Source: Sulfuritalea sp. (GTDB taxonomy: Bacteria; Pseudomonadota; Gammaproteobacteria; Burkholderiales; Rhodocyclaceae). Taken from it: a DNA stretch of 64,000 nucleotides. The stretch is from contig JAUSCI010000006.1 of the NCBI GenBank assembly GCA_030651305.1, positions 50,956 to 114,955 on the forward strand, written 5' to 3'. This document shows, piece by piece, positions 1 through 8,260 of the stretch (its first letter is position 1; every line of letters begins with the position of its first letter). Below the pieces are notes generated by a model that worked only from the letters and a program-made list of their open reading frames with translations, had not been told where the DNA came from and made no database searches. Both the position numbers and the translations under genes were made by a program.

Positions 1-1247
1 GTGGCGGCACCTTCGATATCTCGATCCTGCGTCTGTCGAAAGGCGTCTTCGAGGTCATGGCGACCGGAGGCGACTCAGCCCTGGGCGGTGATGATTTTGA
101 CCACCGCATCTTCTGCTGGATCATCGAACAGGCGAAGCTGGCGCCGCTGTCGCCGCAGGACGCGCGGCTGCTGCAAATGCGTGCCCGTGAAGCCAAGGAG
201 CAGTTGTCCCAGCACGGCCAGGCACCGATCACGGTCAAACTCGGCAGCGGCGAATACGTTGATCTGGTGCTGACTACCGAGATATTTACCGAGATCTCCC
301 GCACCCTGGTGCAGAAGACCATCGCGCCGAGCAAGAAGGCGCTGCGCGACGCTGGCCTGACGGTGGCCGATGTACGCGGTGTGGTGATGGTGGGCGGTTC
401 GACGCGGATGCCGCAAGTGCAGCACGCGGTGGCTGAGCTTTTCAGGCAGGAACCGCTCAACAATCTGGACCCGGACAAGGTCGTGGCGCTTGGCGCGGCG
501 ATCCAGGCCAACCTGCTGGCCGGTAACCGCGCCGCCGGCGATGACTGGCTGCTGCTCGACGTGATCCCTCTGTCGCTGGGTCTGGAGACGATGGGCGGCC
601 TGGTGGAAAAGGTCATTCCGCGCAACTCGACCATTCCGGTTGCGCGCGCACAGGAATTCACCACCTTTAAGGATGGTCAGACGGCGATGGCGATCCAGGT
701 AGTACAGGGCGAACGCGAACTGGTCTCCGACTGCCGCAGCTTGGCACGGTTCGAATTGCGCGGAATACCGCCCATGGTGGCGGGTGCCGCGCGCATTCGC
801 GTTACTTTCCAGGTCGATGCGGACGGGCTGCTCTCCGTCACGGCGCGCGAACAGACCAGCGGCCGCGAGGCACACATCGAGGTCAAGCCGGCCTACGGCC
901 TGAGCGATGGTGAAATTGCGGGCATGCTCAAGGACAGTTTCAGCCACGCCGGTGATGACGCCTTTCGCCGTGCCTTGCGCGAGGCGCAGGTGGAGTCGCA
1001 GCGTTTGATCGAGGCGACCCAGTCGGCGCTCGACGATGCCGCAGACCTGCTGTCCATCCTGGAGCGTGCGCATATCGATGCCGCAGTGGCCAAATTGCAA
1101 AGCGTGATGACTGGTGACGATCGCCGCGCCATTGACGGCGCCATGCAAGCCTTGAGCGCCGCCACCAACGAATTTGCCGCGCGGCGCATGAACCAGAGCG
1201 TGAGGCGTGCGCTCGCCGGACGAAATATCGACCAGATATCACCATGA
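1..1247 (+). CDS. hscA: Fe-S cluster assembly chaperone HscA (5' end missing)
   Basis: Hsp70-family ATPase that works with HscB to release Fe-S clusters from the IscU scaffold in the cytoplasm. The frame is open from base 3, so the start and the first part of the ATPase domain lie outside the window. Visible are the Hsp70 motifs GGDDFD and VGGSTRMPQ, then the substrate-binding domain with [17 protein letters not shown] and the helical lid. Assignment to HscA rather than DnaK rests on the overlap with a [2Fe-2S] ferredoxin gene and iscX directly downstream, and on the short C-terminus. Its TGA overlaps the ATG of fdx, so translation is probably coupled. Confidence 0.93.
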   Translation, partial: GGTFDISILRLSKGVFEVMATGGDSALGGDDFDHRIFCWIIEQAKLAPLSPQDARLLQMRAREAKEQLSQHGQAPITVKLGSGEYVDLVLTTEIFTEISRTLVQKTIAPSKKALRDAGLTVADVRGVVMVGGSTRMPQVQHAVAELFRQEPLNNLDPDKVVALGAAIQANLLAGNRAAGDDWLLLDVIPLSLGLETMGGLVEKVIPRNSTIPVARAQEFTTFKDGQTAMAIQVVQGERELVSDCRSLARFELRGIPPMVAGAARIRVTFQVDADGLLSVTAREQTSGREAHIEVKPAYGLSDGEIAGMLKDSFSHAGDDAFRRALREAQVESQRLIEATQSALDDAADLLSILERAHIDAAVAKLQSVMTGDDRRAIDGAMQALSAATNEFAARRMNQSVRRALAGRNIDQISP

Positions 1248-1588
1248 CGCAGATCATTGTTCTACCCCATGTCGAGTTGTGTCCCGATGGCGCGGTCATC
1301 GATGTCGCGCCGGGAACGTCGCTCTGCGATGCGCTGCTCGGCAACGATATCGAGATCGAGCATGCCTGCGAGAAATCCTGTGCCTGCACCACCTGCCATG
1401 TCGTCGTGCGCGAGGGTTTCAATTCGCTCGCGGCGGCCGAGGACATCGAGGAGGATCTGCTCGACAAGGCCTGGGGCCTGGAGCCCAACTCGCGTCTTTC
1501 CTGCCAGGCTCTTGTTGGCCAGGTTCCCCTGGTGATAGAGATTCCGAAGTACACCATCAACATGGTCAAGGAAGGGCACAAGAAATGA
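1244..1588 (+). CDS. fdx: ISC-type [2Fe-2S] ferredoxin
   Basis: Adrenodoxin-like ferredoxin that supplies electrons for Fe-S cluster assembly on IscU. The 114-residue protein has the cluster motif [10 protein letters not shown] (C-x5-C-x2-C) around residues 42-51 and a fourth Cys in RLSCQA. The length is normal for the family. The start overlaps the hscA stop (ATGA) and the stop overlaps the iscX start, so hscA-fdx-iscX form one tight operon, the usual isc tail in beta- and gammaproteobacteria. Confidence 0.95.
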   Translation: MTQIIVLPHVELCPDGAVIDVAPGTSLCDALLGNDIEIEHACEKSCACTTCHVVVREGFNSLAAAEDIEEDLLDKAWGLEPNSRLSCQALVGQVPLVIEIPKYTINMVKEGHKK

Positions 1589-1779
1589 AGTGGACCGACA
1601 GCCTTGAAATTGCCATGGCACTTGCCGAAGCGCACCCGGAAGTGGATCCGACTCGCATCAATTTTGTCGACCTGATGGACTGGGTCATGGCGCTGCCGGG
1701 CTTCGAGGAAAACGAGAATCACTGCGGCGAAAAGAAGCTCGAAGCGATTCAGCAGGCGTGGATCGACGAGTTGGAGTAG
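1585..1779 (+). CDS. iscX: IscX (IscS/frataxin-associated adaptor)
   Basis: Small acidic protein of 64 residues that binds IscS and modulates cysteine desulfurase activity and iron delivery. It begins [10 protein letters not shown] and carries the family landmarks DP-x-x-INFVDL and FEENENHCGEKKLEAIQQAW. The start codon overlaps the fdx stop. The full-length size (about 65 residues) and the isc operon context make the call secure. Confidence 0.95.
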   Translation: MKWTDSLEIAMALAEAHPEVDPTRINFVDLMDWVMALPGFEENENHCGEKKLEAIQQAWIDELE

Positions 1780-1782
1780 TCG

Positions 1783-2556
1783 ATGCTGGTCGACACCCAC
1801 TGTCATCTGGATGTCGCCGAGTTTGATGGCGACCGGGCTGCGGTGGCGGATGCGGCAACGCAGGCCGGGGTAGGGCGGATCGTGGTGCCTTCGATAGAGC
1901 GTGCCAATTTCGGCGCAGTCGCTTCGGTTTGCCGCGATTATTCCGGCTGCGTTGCGGCCTATGGAATTCATCCGATGTACGTGGACGGTGCCATGGAGGC
2001 GGACCTCGATGCCCTGCGAGAAACAGTTCTGCGCGAACATCCCGTGGCTGTAGGCGAGATTGGTCTCGATCGATTCGTCGAGCCGCGTGACGATCGGCGG
2101 CAGGAGTTCTATTTCGAATCCCAATTGGAGATCGCTCGCGATGCGAAATTGCCGGTGCTGTTGCATGTTCGACGTGCCATCGATCAGGTGCTGAAAGCTT
2201 TGCGGCATTGTCGCGTGTCCGGCGGAATTGCCCATGCGTTCAACGGCAGCCGGCAGCAAGCCGACGAATTCATCAAGCTCGGTTTCAAACTGGGTTTCGG
2301 CGGAGCGATGACCTTTCCACGCGCCAGCCGCATCCGCGAACTTGCCGCGACCTTGCCGCTCGATGCCATCGTGCTGGAAACCGATGCACCGGATATTCCG
2401 CCCGAGTGGCGAGTCGGCGCTCGCAACACGCCGGACCAACTGCCACGCATTGCGCAGGTGCTTGCCAGTTTGCGTGGAATTACAGTACAAGAGCTTGCCG
2501 AGGCCACTACGGCCAATGCCGCCGCGGTGCTTCCCGCGCTGGCCAGGATTCACTAG
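1783..2556 (+). CDS. TatD-family metal-dependent hydrolase/DNase
   Basis: TIM-barrel metallohydrolase of 257 residues. The metal-binding N-terminal DTHCHLD, the GEIGLD strand, the H-V-R segment (LLHVRR), the AHAFNGS motif and ETDAPDIPP with RNTP near the C-terminus are the TatD signature set. Members are 3'-5' exonucleases or quality-control hydrolases, and the precise substrate cannot be read from sequence. It starts three bases after iscX and is probably co-transcribed. The segment encoding RVGARNTP is about 20/24 identical to the dispersed 24-bp repeat, but this motif is conserved in the family, so I treat that as convergence. Confidence 0.88.
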   Translation: MLVDTHCHLDVAEFDGDRAAVADAATQAGVGRIVVPSIERANFGAVASVCRDYSGCVAAYGIHPMYVDGAMEADLDALRETVLREHPVAVGEIGLDRFVEPRDDRRQEFYFESQLEIARDAKLPVLLHVRRAIDQVLKALRHCRVSGGIAHAFNGSRQQADEFIKLGFKLGFGGAMTFPRASRIRELAATLPLDAIVLETDAPDIPPEWRVGARNTPDQLPRIAQVLASLRGITVQELAEATTANAAAVLPALARIH

Positions 2557-2602
2557 AATCGACTACAGCTTCCCCCCAACCCACCTCAATCAGGAGCTAC
2601 CC

Positions 2603-3106
2603 ATGAGTACAACCATAAGCCTGCGCGGCACCCCCGTTCGCGTTGATGGCGACCTTCCCGCCGCCGGAGCCAAGGCCCCGGACTTCAAACTGACCAGCGC
2701 GGCGCTGGCCGATGTCTCGCTCAAGGACTTTGCCGGCAAGCGCAAGGTAATGAATATTTACCCAAGTATCGATACCCCGACCTGCGCCACCTCGACGCGC
2801 AAGTTCAACGAAGCCGCCGGAGATATGGCGAACACTGTCGTACTCTGCGTTTCAGGAGATCTGCCCTTCGCCGCCAAGCGCTTCTGCGAACTGGAGGGCC
2901 TGAAGAACGTCGCTCACCTGTCCACCTTCCGCCATCCGGAGTTTCTAAAGGCTTGGGGTGTGGCCATGGCCGACGGACCGCTGGCCGGACTTACGGCCCG
3001 CGCCGTGGTGGTACTCGACGAGAACGACAAGGTGATCCACAGCGAAATGGTGCCGGAGATTGCGCAGGAGCCAAACTACGCGGCAGCGCTGAAGTCGCTG
3101 GGCTGA
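2603..3106 (+). CDS. tpx: Thiol peroxidase (atypical 2-Cys peroxiredoxin)
   Basis: Reduces hydrogen and alkyl peroxides with thioredoxin as reductant, in the cytoplasm or periplasm depending on the species (no signal peptide here). The 167-residue protein has the peroxidatic Cys61 in [10 protein letters not shown] and the resolving Cys95 in [11 protein letters not shown], the spacing seen in Tpx. A good Shine-Dalgarno sequence (CAGGAG) precedes ATG 2603. A strong terminator follows at 3147-3180. Confidence 0.95.
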   Translation: MSTTISLRGTPVRVDGDLPAAGAKAPDFKLTSAALADVSLKDFAGKRKVMNIYPSIDTPTCATSTRKFNEAAGDMANTVVLCVSGDLPFAAKRFCELEGLKNVAHLSTFRHPEFLKAWGVAMADGPLAGLTARAVVVLDENDKVIHSEMVPEIAQEPNYAAALKSLG

Positions 3107-3117
3107 CGGGTGCAGGC

Positions 3118-3141
3118 GCCGTATCGTCAGCGCCGACTCTT
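3118..3141 (+). repeat. Dispersed 24-bp repeat, copy 1
   Basis: Copy of a 24-bp element that begins GCCGT and contains the core CAGCGCCGACT. It lies between the tpx stop and its terminator hairpin. Other copies are at 5646, 6407, 23444, 26101, 36488, 37521, 58160 and 63135. Confidence 0.7.
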
Positions 3142-3146
3142 GAAAA

Positions 3147-3180
3147 ACAAACGGGAGCTTCGGCTCCCGTTTGTCTTTTG
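3147..3180 (+). terminator. Rho-independent terminator of tpx
   Basis: A perfect 12-bp stem (ACAAACGGGAGC / GCTCCCGTTTGT) closed by a TTCG tetraloop, followed by a T-rich run. It is closely related in sequence to the hairpins at 6436 and 8261. Confidence 0.9.
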
Positions 3181-3217
3181 CGCTGCGAGTCGCTGAGGTT
3201 TTGATTGGATCGCTTAC

Positions 3218-3302
3218 GGCCTTGGATTCAACCGGTGGATGCAACACACTAGAAACTGCGTAAGCAGACGGAGTGTTGCATCCACCGGTTGAATCCAAGG
3301 CC
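3218..3302. repeat. Perfect 30-bp inverted repeat (possible MITE or IS-end remnant)
   Basis: Bases 3218-3247 and 3273-3302 are exact reverse complements (arms start GGCCTTGGATTCAACC and end in GATGCAACAC), separated by 25 bp. There is no ORF inside and no T-tract after it, so it does not look like an ordinary terminator. It sits exactly where the housekeeping block gives way to more A+T-rich genes, as expected for a mobile-element end or a small non-autonomous element. Confidence 0.7.
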
Positions 3303-3510
3303 AAGAGTTGCGTTCGACAATTTTCTCCAAGCGGACCGCCGCACCAAGTCTCTCAAACAGCCCATCGTCATCTGTCCGTACTATCATTACGTATGCGGAC
3401 AGGCAACTTGAGTGCATCCATAATGAATCCGTTGGTTACAGCGGCCCGACATGTTCTGCGATTATCAATATGCGGACTAGTAGGCTCGTTGGACAACTGT
3501 TAGGTTGCGT
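3303..3510. other. Non-coding leader of the accessory island
   Basis: No convincing gene. Visibly lower GC than the flanks. It contains a 6-bp inverted pair TGTCCG (3373-3378) and CGGACA (3396-3401) that could be an operator for the downstream gene. This is weakly supported. Confidence 0.3.
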
Positions 3511-4440
3511 ATGGAACGTGGCACCAATAAAGCGAAGATGCACCACTTCGTTCCTCGCTCCTATCTCGCTCGCTTCGCAGACGATCAAGGATTTGTTCAC
3601 GTGTACGACCGCAACACGCGAAGCCTTCGAAGGCAGCGCCCTAAAAATGTAATGAAGATCAACTCATACTACCGCCAAGAGTGGGCTCCCGAGGGAGTTG
3701 ACCCGAACATCATGGAAATGATGCTCGGTGAATGGTTGGAAGCCGAAGCCAAGGGAGCTATTGATCGACTAATAGAAGCACCCGCTCAACTAACCGACGA
3801 CGATACAGCAAACCTCATGGCTTACATTGAGTTGCAACGGACTCGCGTCCCGAGGCAAGCGGCAACGGCCAAAGCGCTCATGCGGGCCACCATTCTGCGT
3901 ATAGCCCCGCCAGCTGCGGTCAAAGCAATAACATCAGGTGAGGTGCAGCTGAAAATCAAGGACTCTGCTCGCTTTGACTACATGCGCATGATGGTTGGTA
4001 TGCTATCTCCATGGTTTGGCCGGATGGAATGGGAAGTGTTTGAGGCAGATGGCGGAGCGTCGTTCATCGCAACGGATAGCCCAGTCTCGTTCTACAACTC
4101 ATCTATCCTGCCGCCAGCCGAGGCCGGGATTGGATTGGCCGGAACAATGGTCTTCTTCCCGCTCAGTTCGCGGCACACGCTCGTGATGCGCCATCCCGAG
4201 TACAGTCAGATTGGCGCCGCTTCCCCGCTCGATGTTCTTCCTACGCCCAAGCATGAGGATGGTCAGATACCAATCATTCATGGAGCGATATGGAGCCGCG
4301 AAGTCGTGGACAACTTCAATTGGAAGTTGGTGCAGCTATCTTCGCGGTTGATCGTTGCGGAAAGCTCGGAGGTGCTGAGCCGGTGCATCAGCAAAAAGGG
4401 GGAGTCAATCCCATCAGTCAACATTGGCGCTGCACGATGA
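3511..4440 (+). CDS. DUF4238-family protein
   Basis: Protein of 309 residues whose N-terminus carries the DUF4238 hallmark HHFVPRSYLARFAD followed by VHVYDR and the KNVMKINSYY segment. The biochemical function of the family is unknown. No signal peptide or membrane segment is visible. I chose ATG 3511; a TTG lies two codons upstream and an internal ATG at 3538. The gene is followed after 46 bp by a co-oriented PD-(D/E)xK-like gene, suggesting a two-gene unit. Its codons are visibly richer in A/T than those of the flanking housekeeping genes, consistent with horizontal transfer. Confidence 0.75.
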   Translation: MERGTNKAKMHHFVPRSYLARFADDQGFVHVYDRNTRSLRRQRPKNVMKINSYYRQEWAPEGVDPNIMEMMLGEWLEAEAKGAIDRLIEAPAQLTDDDTANLMAYIELQRTRVPRQAATAKALMRATILRIAPPAAVKAITSGEVQLKIKDSARFDYMRMMVGMLSPWFGRMEWEVFEADGGASFIATDSPVSFYNSSILPPAEAGIGLAGTMVFFPLSSRHTLVMRHPEYSQIGAASPLDVLPTPKHEDGQIPIIHGAIWSREVVDNFNWKLVQLSSRLIVAESSEVLSRCISKKGESIPSVNIGAAR

Positions 4441-4486
4441 TGTCGCGCAGCGTCGGTTGCTTTGAACATTAGGGCTCAGCGCATCT

Positions 4487-5485
4487 GTGGCTATATCTCT
4501 CGAAGATCGTTTTATCCAGTTCATAATGTCGATTCCCGGGACGGAACTGATTGATGCAATCGACCTACCAAAGGATTCGACGAAGAGGCGAAAAGCAGAC
4601 TTTCTTCTTGAAAATCGCCGCATCGTTGTTGAGTTGAAAACTCTTACCGTCGATACCTCGCACAAGATCGACGTCGAGGTTGAAAAGCACCGCCAGAGAG
4701 ATGATTTTCCGCTCTTCTATGGGAAAGCGGACTTTCGCAAGGTAATGTCTCACCTGTCAGATGGCGAGCAAATCTATCGACGTACCTTCGGAGCAATTAC
4801 GAGGTCTGTCGAAGACGCAGTCCGCTCGGCAGAGGAGCAAATTTCCCATACGCGCCATGTGCTAAATCTTCAGAACTCTGTTGGCATACTAGTGATCCTC
4901 AATGAATCAGTTGAGCTACTTAGCCCGGATGTCGTTGGCTACAAGGTCGCCAACCTTATGCGTCGTAGTCGTACCGGCAACTCCACGTCCGAAAAACTCG
5001 ATTTTGCGTGGCTACTATTCGAGAGTCATTCGCTTAGCACATCATCCGGCTTTCAAGCCTTTCCCAGTATGCTGATCGAGGGGGAAGGGGCGATCAACTT
5101 TCCGTGGTTCAGCGATTTTCACTATAGCCTTCACCAGCGATGGGCTGAACACAATGGAGCACAGTTCGTTGACGGCGGAAGTCCGAATCCAGAGGAGATC
5201 CAGTTTACGTCGGCGCTCGGACTATCTGAACCCGAGCCAACTCACATGCGCCGGCAAGAGCTATGGCAGAGACAGTACGATGCCAAGCCTCATTTGCGCC
5301 ATTTGAGTGATGCAGATTTACTTGAGTATGGAAAAGAGTTACTGACGCGGCTCGCACCACATTTCTTGAAAGGCGGGCATGGATTTGTTCGTGAGGTAGT
5401 TATGCCACAAATGGAAGAGTTCACCTGCTTCTTGCAGGAAGCAAACCACCGCGGGCTCGATCTTCGCAACATTCCTAAGCCCTAA
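4487..5485 (+). CDS. Putative PD-(D/E)xK nuclease-like protein
   Basis: Unrecognised protein of 332 residues. Near the N-terminus it has KADFLLENRRIVVELKTL with Asp38, Glu49 and Lys51 spaced as in the PD-(D/E)xK restriction-endonuclease fold (D-x10-E-x-K), preceded by an alpha-helical stretch. The remainder has no motif I can name. The start is GTG 4487 with a weak ribosome site; ATG 4526 is an in-frame alternative that keeps the motif. It is co-directional with the DUF4238 gene and shares its A/T-rich codon use. Nuclease activity is inferred only from the motif. Confidence 0.55.
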   Translation: MAISLEDRFIQFIMSIPGTELIDAIDLPKDSTKRRKADFLLENRRIVVELKTLTVDTSHKIDVEVEKHRQRDDFPLFYGKADFRKVMSHLSDGEQIYRRTFGAITRSVEDAVRSAEEQISHTRHVLNLQNSVGILVILNESVELLSPDVVGYKVANLMRRSRTGNSTSEKLDFAWLLFESHSLSTSSGFQAFPSMLIEGEGAINFPWFSDFHYSLHQRWAEHNGAQFVDGGSPNPEEIQFTSALGLSEPEPTHMRRQELWQRQYDAKPHLRHLSDADLLEYGKELLTRLAPHFLKGGHGFVREVVMPQMEEFTCFLQEANHRGLDLRNIPKP

Positions 5486-5842
5486 TCCATTGTAGCAGGG
5501 GGCGCTGCGCGATAAAGCCGCGCCGCGCTTCTGAACTCAGATGTGAATGTCCGTTCTTTTAGCCGGCCTACTTCCGCTTTGGGCACGAAGCGGCATGATG
5601 GTCGCCAGTGGATCAAAGGGGGAGAATTGAATTGGCATAGCGGTTGAAAGTCGGCGCTCGCGACACGGCAATAGTCTGTCGGTGGAAGTAAAGAACCCGC
5701 CTCACTCGCCGCTGCGGGTCGCCGCCGGATAAGAGGAGGGCTGCTGATGCGGCTCTTCTTTTATCCGCTGAAAGGAAAGGAATAGAGGGCAGACCACGGT
5801 TTCCCCGCTAGCTTTCCGAATTACCGGGGGTACAATTAACCG
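5486..5842. other. Intergenic region before brnT
   Basis: No gene seen in 357 bp. It holds one inverted copy of the 24-bp dispersed repeat (5646-5669) and, just before brnT, a TACAAT hexamer (5831-5836) only a few bases from the start codon. Confidence 0.4.
5646..5669 (-). repeat. Dispersed 24-bp repeat, copy 2 (inverted)
   Basis: Reverse-oriented copy containing AAAGTCGGCGCTCGCGACAC. It differs by one base from the copy inside boxA at 37521. Confidence 0.7.
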
Positions 5843-6079
5843 ATGTTGATCGAGTTCGATTCCGCAAAGCGCGAGAAAACCCTGCTCGACTGCGGTCTGG
5901 ATTTTGCGGATGCTCCGAAGATATTCGCCGGCCAACATTTCACGTTGGCGGATGAGCGTGTCGACTATGGTAAGGAACGCTTTGTCTCTGTCGGTCGGCT
6001 GGTTGAGCGAGTCGTGGTGCTGACGTGGACGCCCCGTGGCGAGGTTCGCCGCATTATTTCGATGCCGGTATGCCAATGA
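5843..6079 (+). pseudogene. brnT: BrnT-family toxin with C-terminal frameshift
   Basis: BrnT is a RelE-fold ribonuclease toxin neutralised by BrnA. The frame gives 78 residues with the family pattern FDSAKREK..., FADAPKIF, ERFVSVGRL, VVVLTWTPRG and RRIIS, then stops after five unrelated residues. In the +1 frame from about 6066 the expected family tail continues (RYANEREKARYTQYLD) to a TGA at 6114-6116, so one extra base around 6065 appears to have split the gene. The lost tail is the conserved C-terminal helix. The truncated frame stops in an ATGA overlap with brnA. Either the toxin is inactivated or this is a base-calling error. Confidence 0.75.
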
Positions 6080-6345
6080 GCGCGAAAAAGCCCGTTACAC
6101 CCAGTACCTTGATTGACCCCGACGACGCTCCGGAACTGACGGAGGCATGGTTCCAGCGGGCCGATCTGCATGAGGGCGAGAAACTGCTGCGCCGTGGCCG
6201 TCCTCCGGCGGAGGTCACCAAGACTCCGATCAAACTTCGGCTCGACCCGGATATCATCGATGCGTTCAAAGCCAGCGGACGAGGCTGGCAAACGCGTATG
6301 AACGACGCCCTGCGGGATTGGTTGAAATTACATTCCGCCGTCTGA
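6076..6345 (+). CDS. brnA: BrnA-family antitoxin
   Basis: Antitoxin of 89 residues. The N-terminal half (DDAPELTEAWFQRADL, GRPP) binds the toxin in this family, and the C-terminal half (KTPIKLRLDPDIIDAFKASG, WQTRMNDALRDWL) is a ribbon-helix-helix DNA-binding domain that autoregulates the operon. ATG 6076 was chosen because it overlaps the truncated brnT stop and begins the family N-terminus. It remains intact although the toxin frame is broken. Confidence 0.85.
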   Translation: MSAKKPVTPSTLIDPDDAPELTEAWFQRADLHEGEKLLRRGRPPAEVTKTPIKLRLDPDIIDAFKASGRGWQTRMNDALRDWLKLHSAV

Positions 6346-6406
6346 CTCATCGAACGCCAGACGGGCTTGATGCGCAGGGCACCGCAGCCGGTCGGACCGA
6401 TCAATC

Positions 6407-6430
6407 GCCGTCCCGCTGGCGCCGACTTTC
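6407..6430 (+). repeat. Dispersed 24-bp repeat, copy 3
   Basis: Copy with CTGGCGCCGACTTTC at its end. As at 3118, it directly precedes a terminator-like hairpin. Confidence 0.65.
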
Positions 6431-6435
6431 CAAAA

Positions 6436-6466
6436 ACAAACGAGTGCCGTCGGCTCCCGTTTGTTT
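6436..6466 (+). terminator. Imperfect terminator hairpin after brnA
   Basis: Arms ACAAACG / CGTTTGT and GCCG / CGGC with two mismatches between them, followed by TTTTG. It is a decayed relative of the tpx terminator at 3147. Confidence 0.6.
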
Positions 6467-6620
6467 TGCGGAGGTGGGCAGCACGGGGATTACGTGGTCC
6501 GATATGGATCGCAAAATGCAGTCGGTCCGCCACTCTGCGTGTATGCTAGCGCCCTATATTCCGACACGCTGCACGTCGCTCACTTATGCGCACACGACGC
6601 GACAGAAGACTATATTGCTC

Positions 6621-6767
6621 ATGTCCGGTTCCACATTCACTGATTCCATCGCCGAAGACGCTCACCTCGCCAGAGTCCAAGCGCTTGGCTACGCGGTGCC
6701 GCAAGGCCCGGATATTGCAGCCGGCGAGCAGGATGCGGAGCGCGTCGCAGCGGAGTCCGCGCCATGA
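6621..6767 (+). pseudogene. Remnant of type I restriction subunit HsdR (N-terminus)
   Basis: A 48-residue frame beginning MSGSTFTDSIAEDAHLARVQ and continuing ALGYAVPQGPDIAAGE...AER. This matches, from memory, the start of many HsdR proteins (FTE-x2-VE-x2-AL..., LGY-x3-GP-x-IAPGE...ER). Nothing of the nuclease or helicase domains follows. The frame ends in an ATGA overlap with the AlbA_2 gene, a gene type commonly found inside type I restriction loci. It is most likely a relic left after loss of hsdMSR, though a short translated leader cannot be excluded. Confidence 0.55.
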
Positions 6768-8212
6768 CTCCGGACCAGATCGCCGCCTTTGCCGCGTCCG
6801 GCGAGTCCGAAACGCTGGAGTTCAAGAAATCTACCGCCGAGAAGGATCGCGCCTGCCGCACACTCTGCGCCTTCGCCAACGGTCAGGGCGGGCGCTTGTT
6901 GTTCGGGGTCGCTCCGTCCGGGAAGCTGACCGGCCAAACCGTTGCCGACCGCACGCTGGAGGAACTGGCCCAGGAGTTTCAGGGTTTCGAGCCGCCGCTG
7001 TTTCCCTTGGTGGAGCGGGTCGGCATCGGGGCAGAGCGCGAAGTGCTGGTGCTGACCGTGGCGCGGGTTGCGCGGGCGCCGGTGGCGTTTCGCGGCGTGG
7101 CCTATGAGCGGGTGCTGAATACCACGCGGACGATGCCGCGCGAGACTTATCAACGTCTGCTGCTGGAGGAAATGCACGCGACCGAGCGTTGGGAGAATCA
7201 GCCCGCCGAGGGTTGGGATGTCTCGCGGCTGGACAGTCGCGAAATGGTGCTGACGCTGGAGGAATCCATCCGCCGCGGCCGCATCGACGACCCCGGCACG
7301 CGCGAGCCGATGGAAATCCTGCGCGGGCTGGGGCTGCTGGTGGGCGGCAATCGTCTGTCGCGCGCCGCCGTGGCGCTGTTCTGCAAGGACGAGGAGCAAC
7401 AGCCGGACTTTCCGCAGTTGCTGCTCAAGGTGGCGCGATTCAAGGGTGTGAACCGCGACGAGTTTCTCGACAACCGGCAGTTCCACGGCAACGCCTTTGC
7501 CCTGATGCGCCGCGCGGAACGCTTCCTGATCGAATCGCTGCCCGTCGCCGGGCGCATCGTGCCCGGCCGCATGGATCGCGAGGATACGCCGCTACTGCCG
7601 GTGGAAGCGTTGCGCGAGGCGCTGGCCAATGCCTTCGTGCATCGCGACTACGCCATCGGCGGCGGTTCGGTCGGGGTGGCGCTGTACGACGACCGCCTGG
7701 AAATCATTTCCATCGGTGACTTGCACTTCGGCCTGACGCCCGAGGCGCTATTCCGCGAACACGAGTCGAAGCCGTGGAACCCCATGATCGCTCGCACTTT
7801 CTATCGGCGCGGCATCATCGAGACCTGGGGGCGCGGCACGCTGAAGATCGCCCGCTTGATGCGGGACGCCGGGCATGAGGCGCCGACAGTGGCCTTGCGC
7901 CAAGGGGCGGTGATCGTGACCTTCGGATTGCCGGGGAAAACGACGGAGAAAACGATGGGGAAACGACGGGGAAACGACAGGGAAACGCCCCAGAAAACGC
8001 TCCAGGAAACGCTCCAGGAAACGCCCCGGAAGTTGCCGGAAACCATACTTCAACTACTGCGGGGGCAGCCCGAACTGTCCAGTGGACAGATAGCGCTGCT
8101 ACTCGGTAAGTCCGAAAGTGCCGTGAAACGTGCCACCAGAAAACTCAGGGAAACGGGTCGCCTGACGCGTATCGGTCCGGACAAGGGCGGGTACTGGAAG
8201 GTGATCGAGTGA
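6764..8212 (+). CDS. AlbA_2/HATPase_c_4 ATP-binding transcriptional regulator-like protein
   Basis: Protein of 482 residues of the COG2865 type. An N-terminal AlbA_2 (Schlafen-like) domain shows ESETLEFKKS and FANGQGGRLLFGV (residues 15-50). The middle carries a GHKL-like ATPase segment with EALREALANAFVHRDY and GRGTLKIARLM. The C-terminus is a winged helix (SSGQIALLLGKSESAVKRATRKL). Between ATPase and winged helix lies a linker built from tandem GAAACG-containing units (7938-8040), giving a QETLQETPRKLPET-type sequence. Such proteins are often encoded inside type I restriction-modification operons, which agrees with the hsdR relic upstream. Role unproven. Confidence 0.8.
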   Translation: MTPDQIAAFAASGESETLEFKKSTAEKDRACRTLCAFANGQGGRLLFGVAPSGKLTGQTVADRTLEELAQEFQGFEPPLFPLVERVGIGAEREVLVLTVARVARAPVAFRGVAYERVLNTTRTMPRETYQRLLLEEMHATERWENQPAEGWDVSRLDSREMVLTLEESIRRGRIDDPGTREPMEILRGLGLLVGGNRLSRAAVALFCKDEEQQPDFPQLLLKVARFKGVNRDEFLDNRQFHGNAFALMRRAERFLIESLPVAGRIVPGRMDREDTPLLPVEALREALANAFVHRDYAIGGGSVGVALYDDRLEIISIGDLHFGLTPEALFREHESKPWNPMIARTFYRRGIIETWGRGTLKIARLMRDAGHEAPTVALRQGAVIVTFGLPGKTTEKTMGKRRGNDRETPQKTLQETLQETPRKLPETILQLLRGQPELSSGQIALLLGKSESAVKRATRKLRETGRLTRIGPDKGGYWKVIE

Positions 8213-8260
8213 GCGGCTTCACCGAATCCGTCGTCGAAAACGCCGCCCTCGCTTTCCAAG

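Noticed and set aside
2401..2424. TatD-gene segment matching the 24-bp repeat at about 20 of 24 bases
   Set aside because: The encoded RVGARNTP falls on a conserved TatD motif, so selection on the protein explains the similarity better than a repeat copy.
940..2553. Long minus-strand frame across hscA, fdx, iscX and the TatD gene
   Set aside because: Spans four well-supported genes in the opposite direction and shows no family motif.
5831..5836. TACAAT directly before brnT as the -10 of a leaderless transcript
   Set aside because: No acceptable -35 at the right distance; left as a note only.
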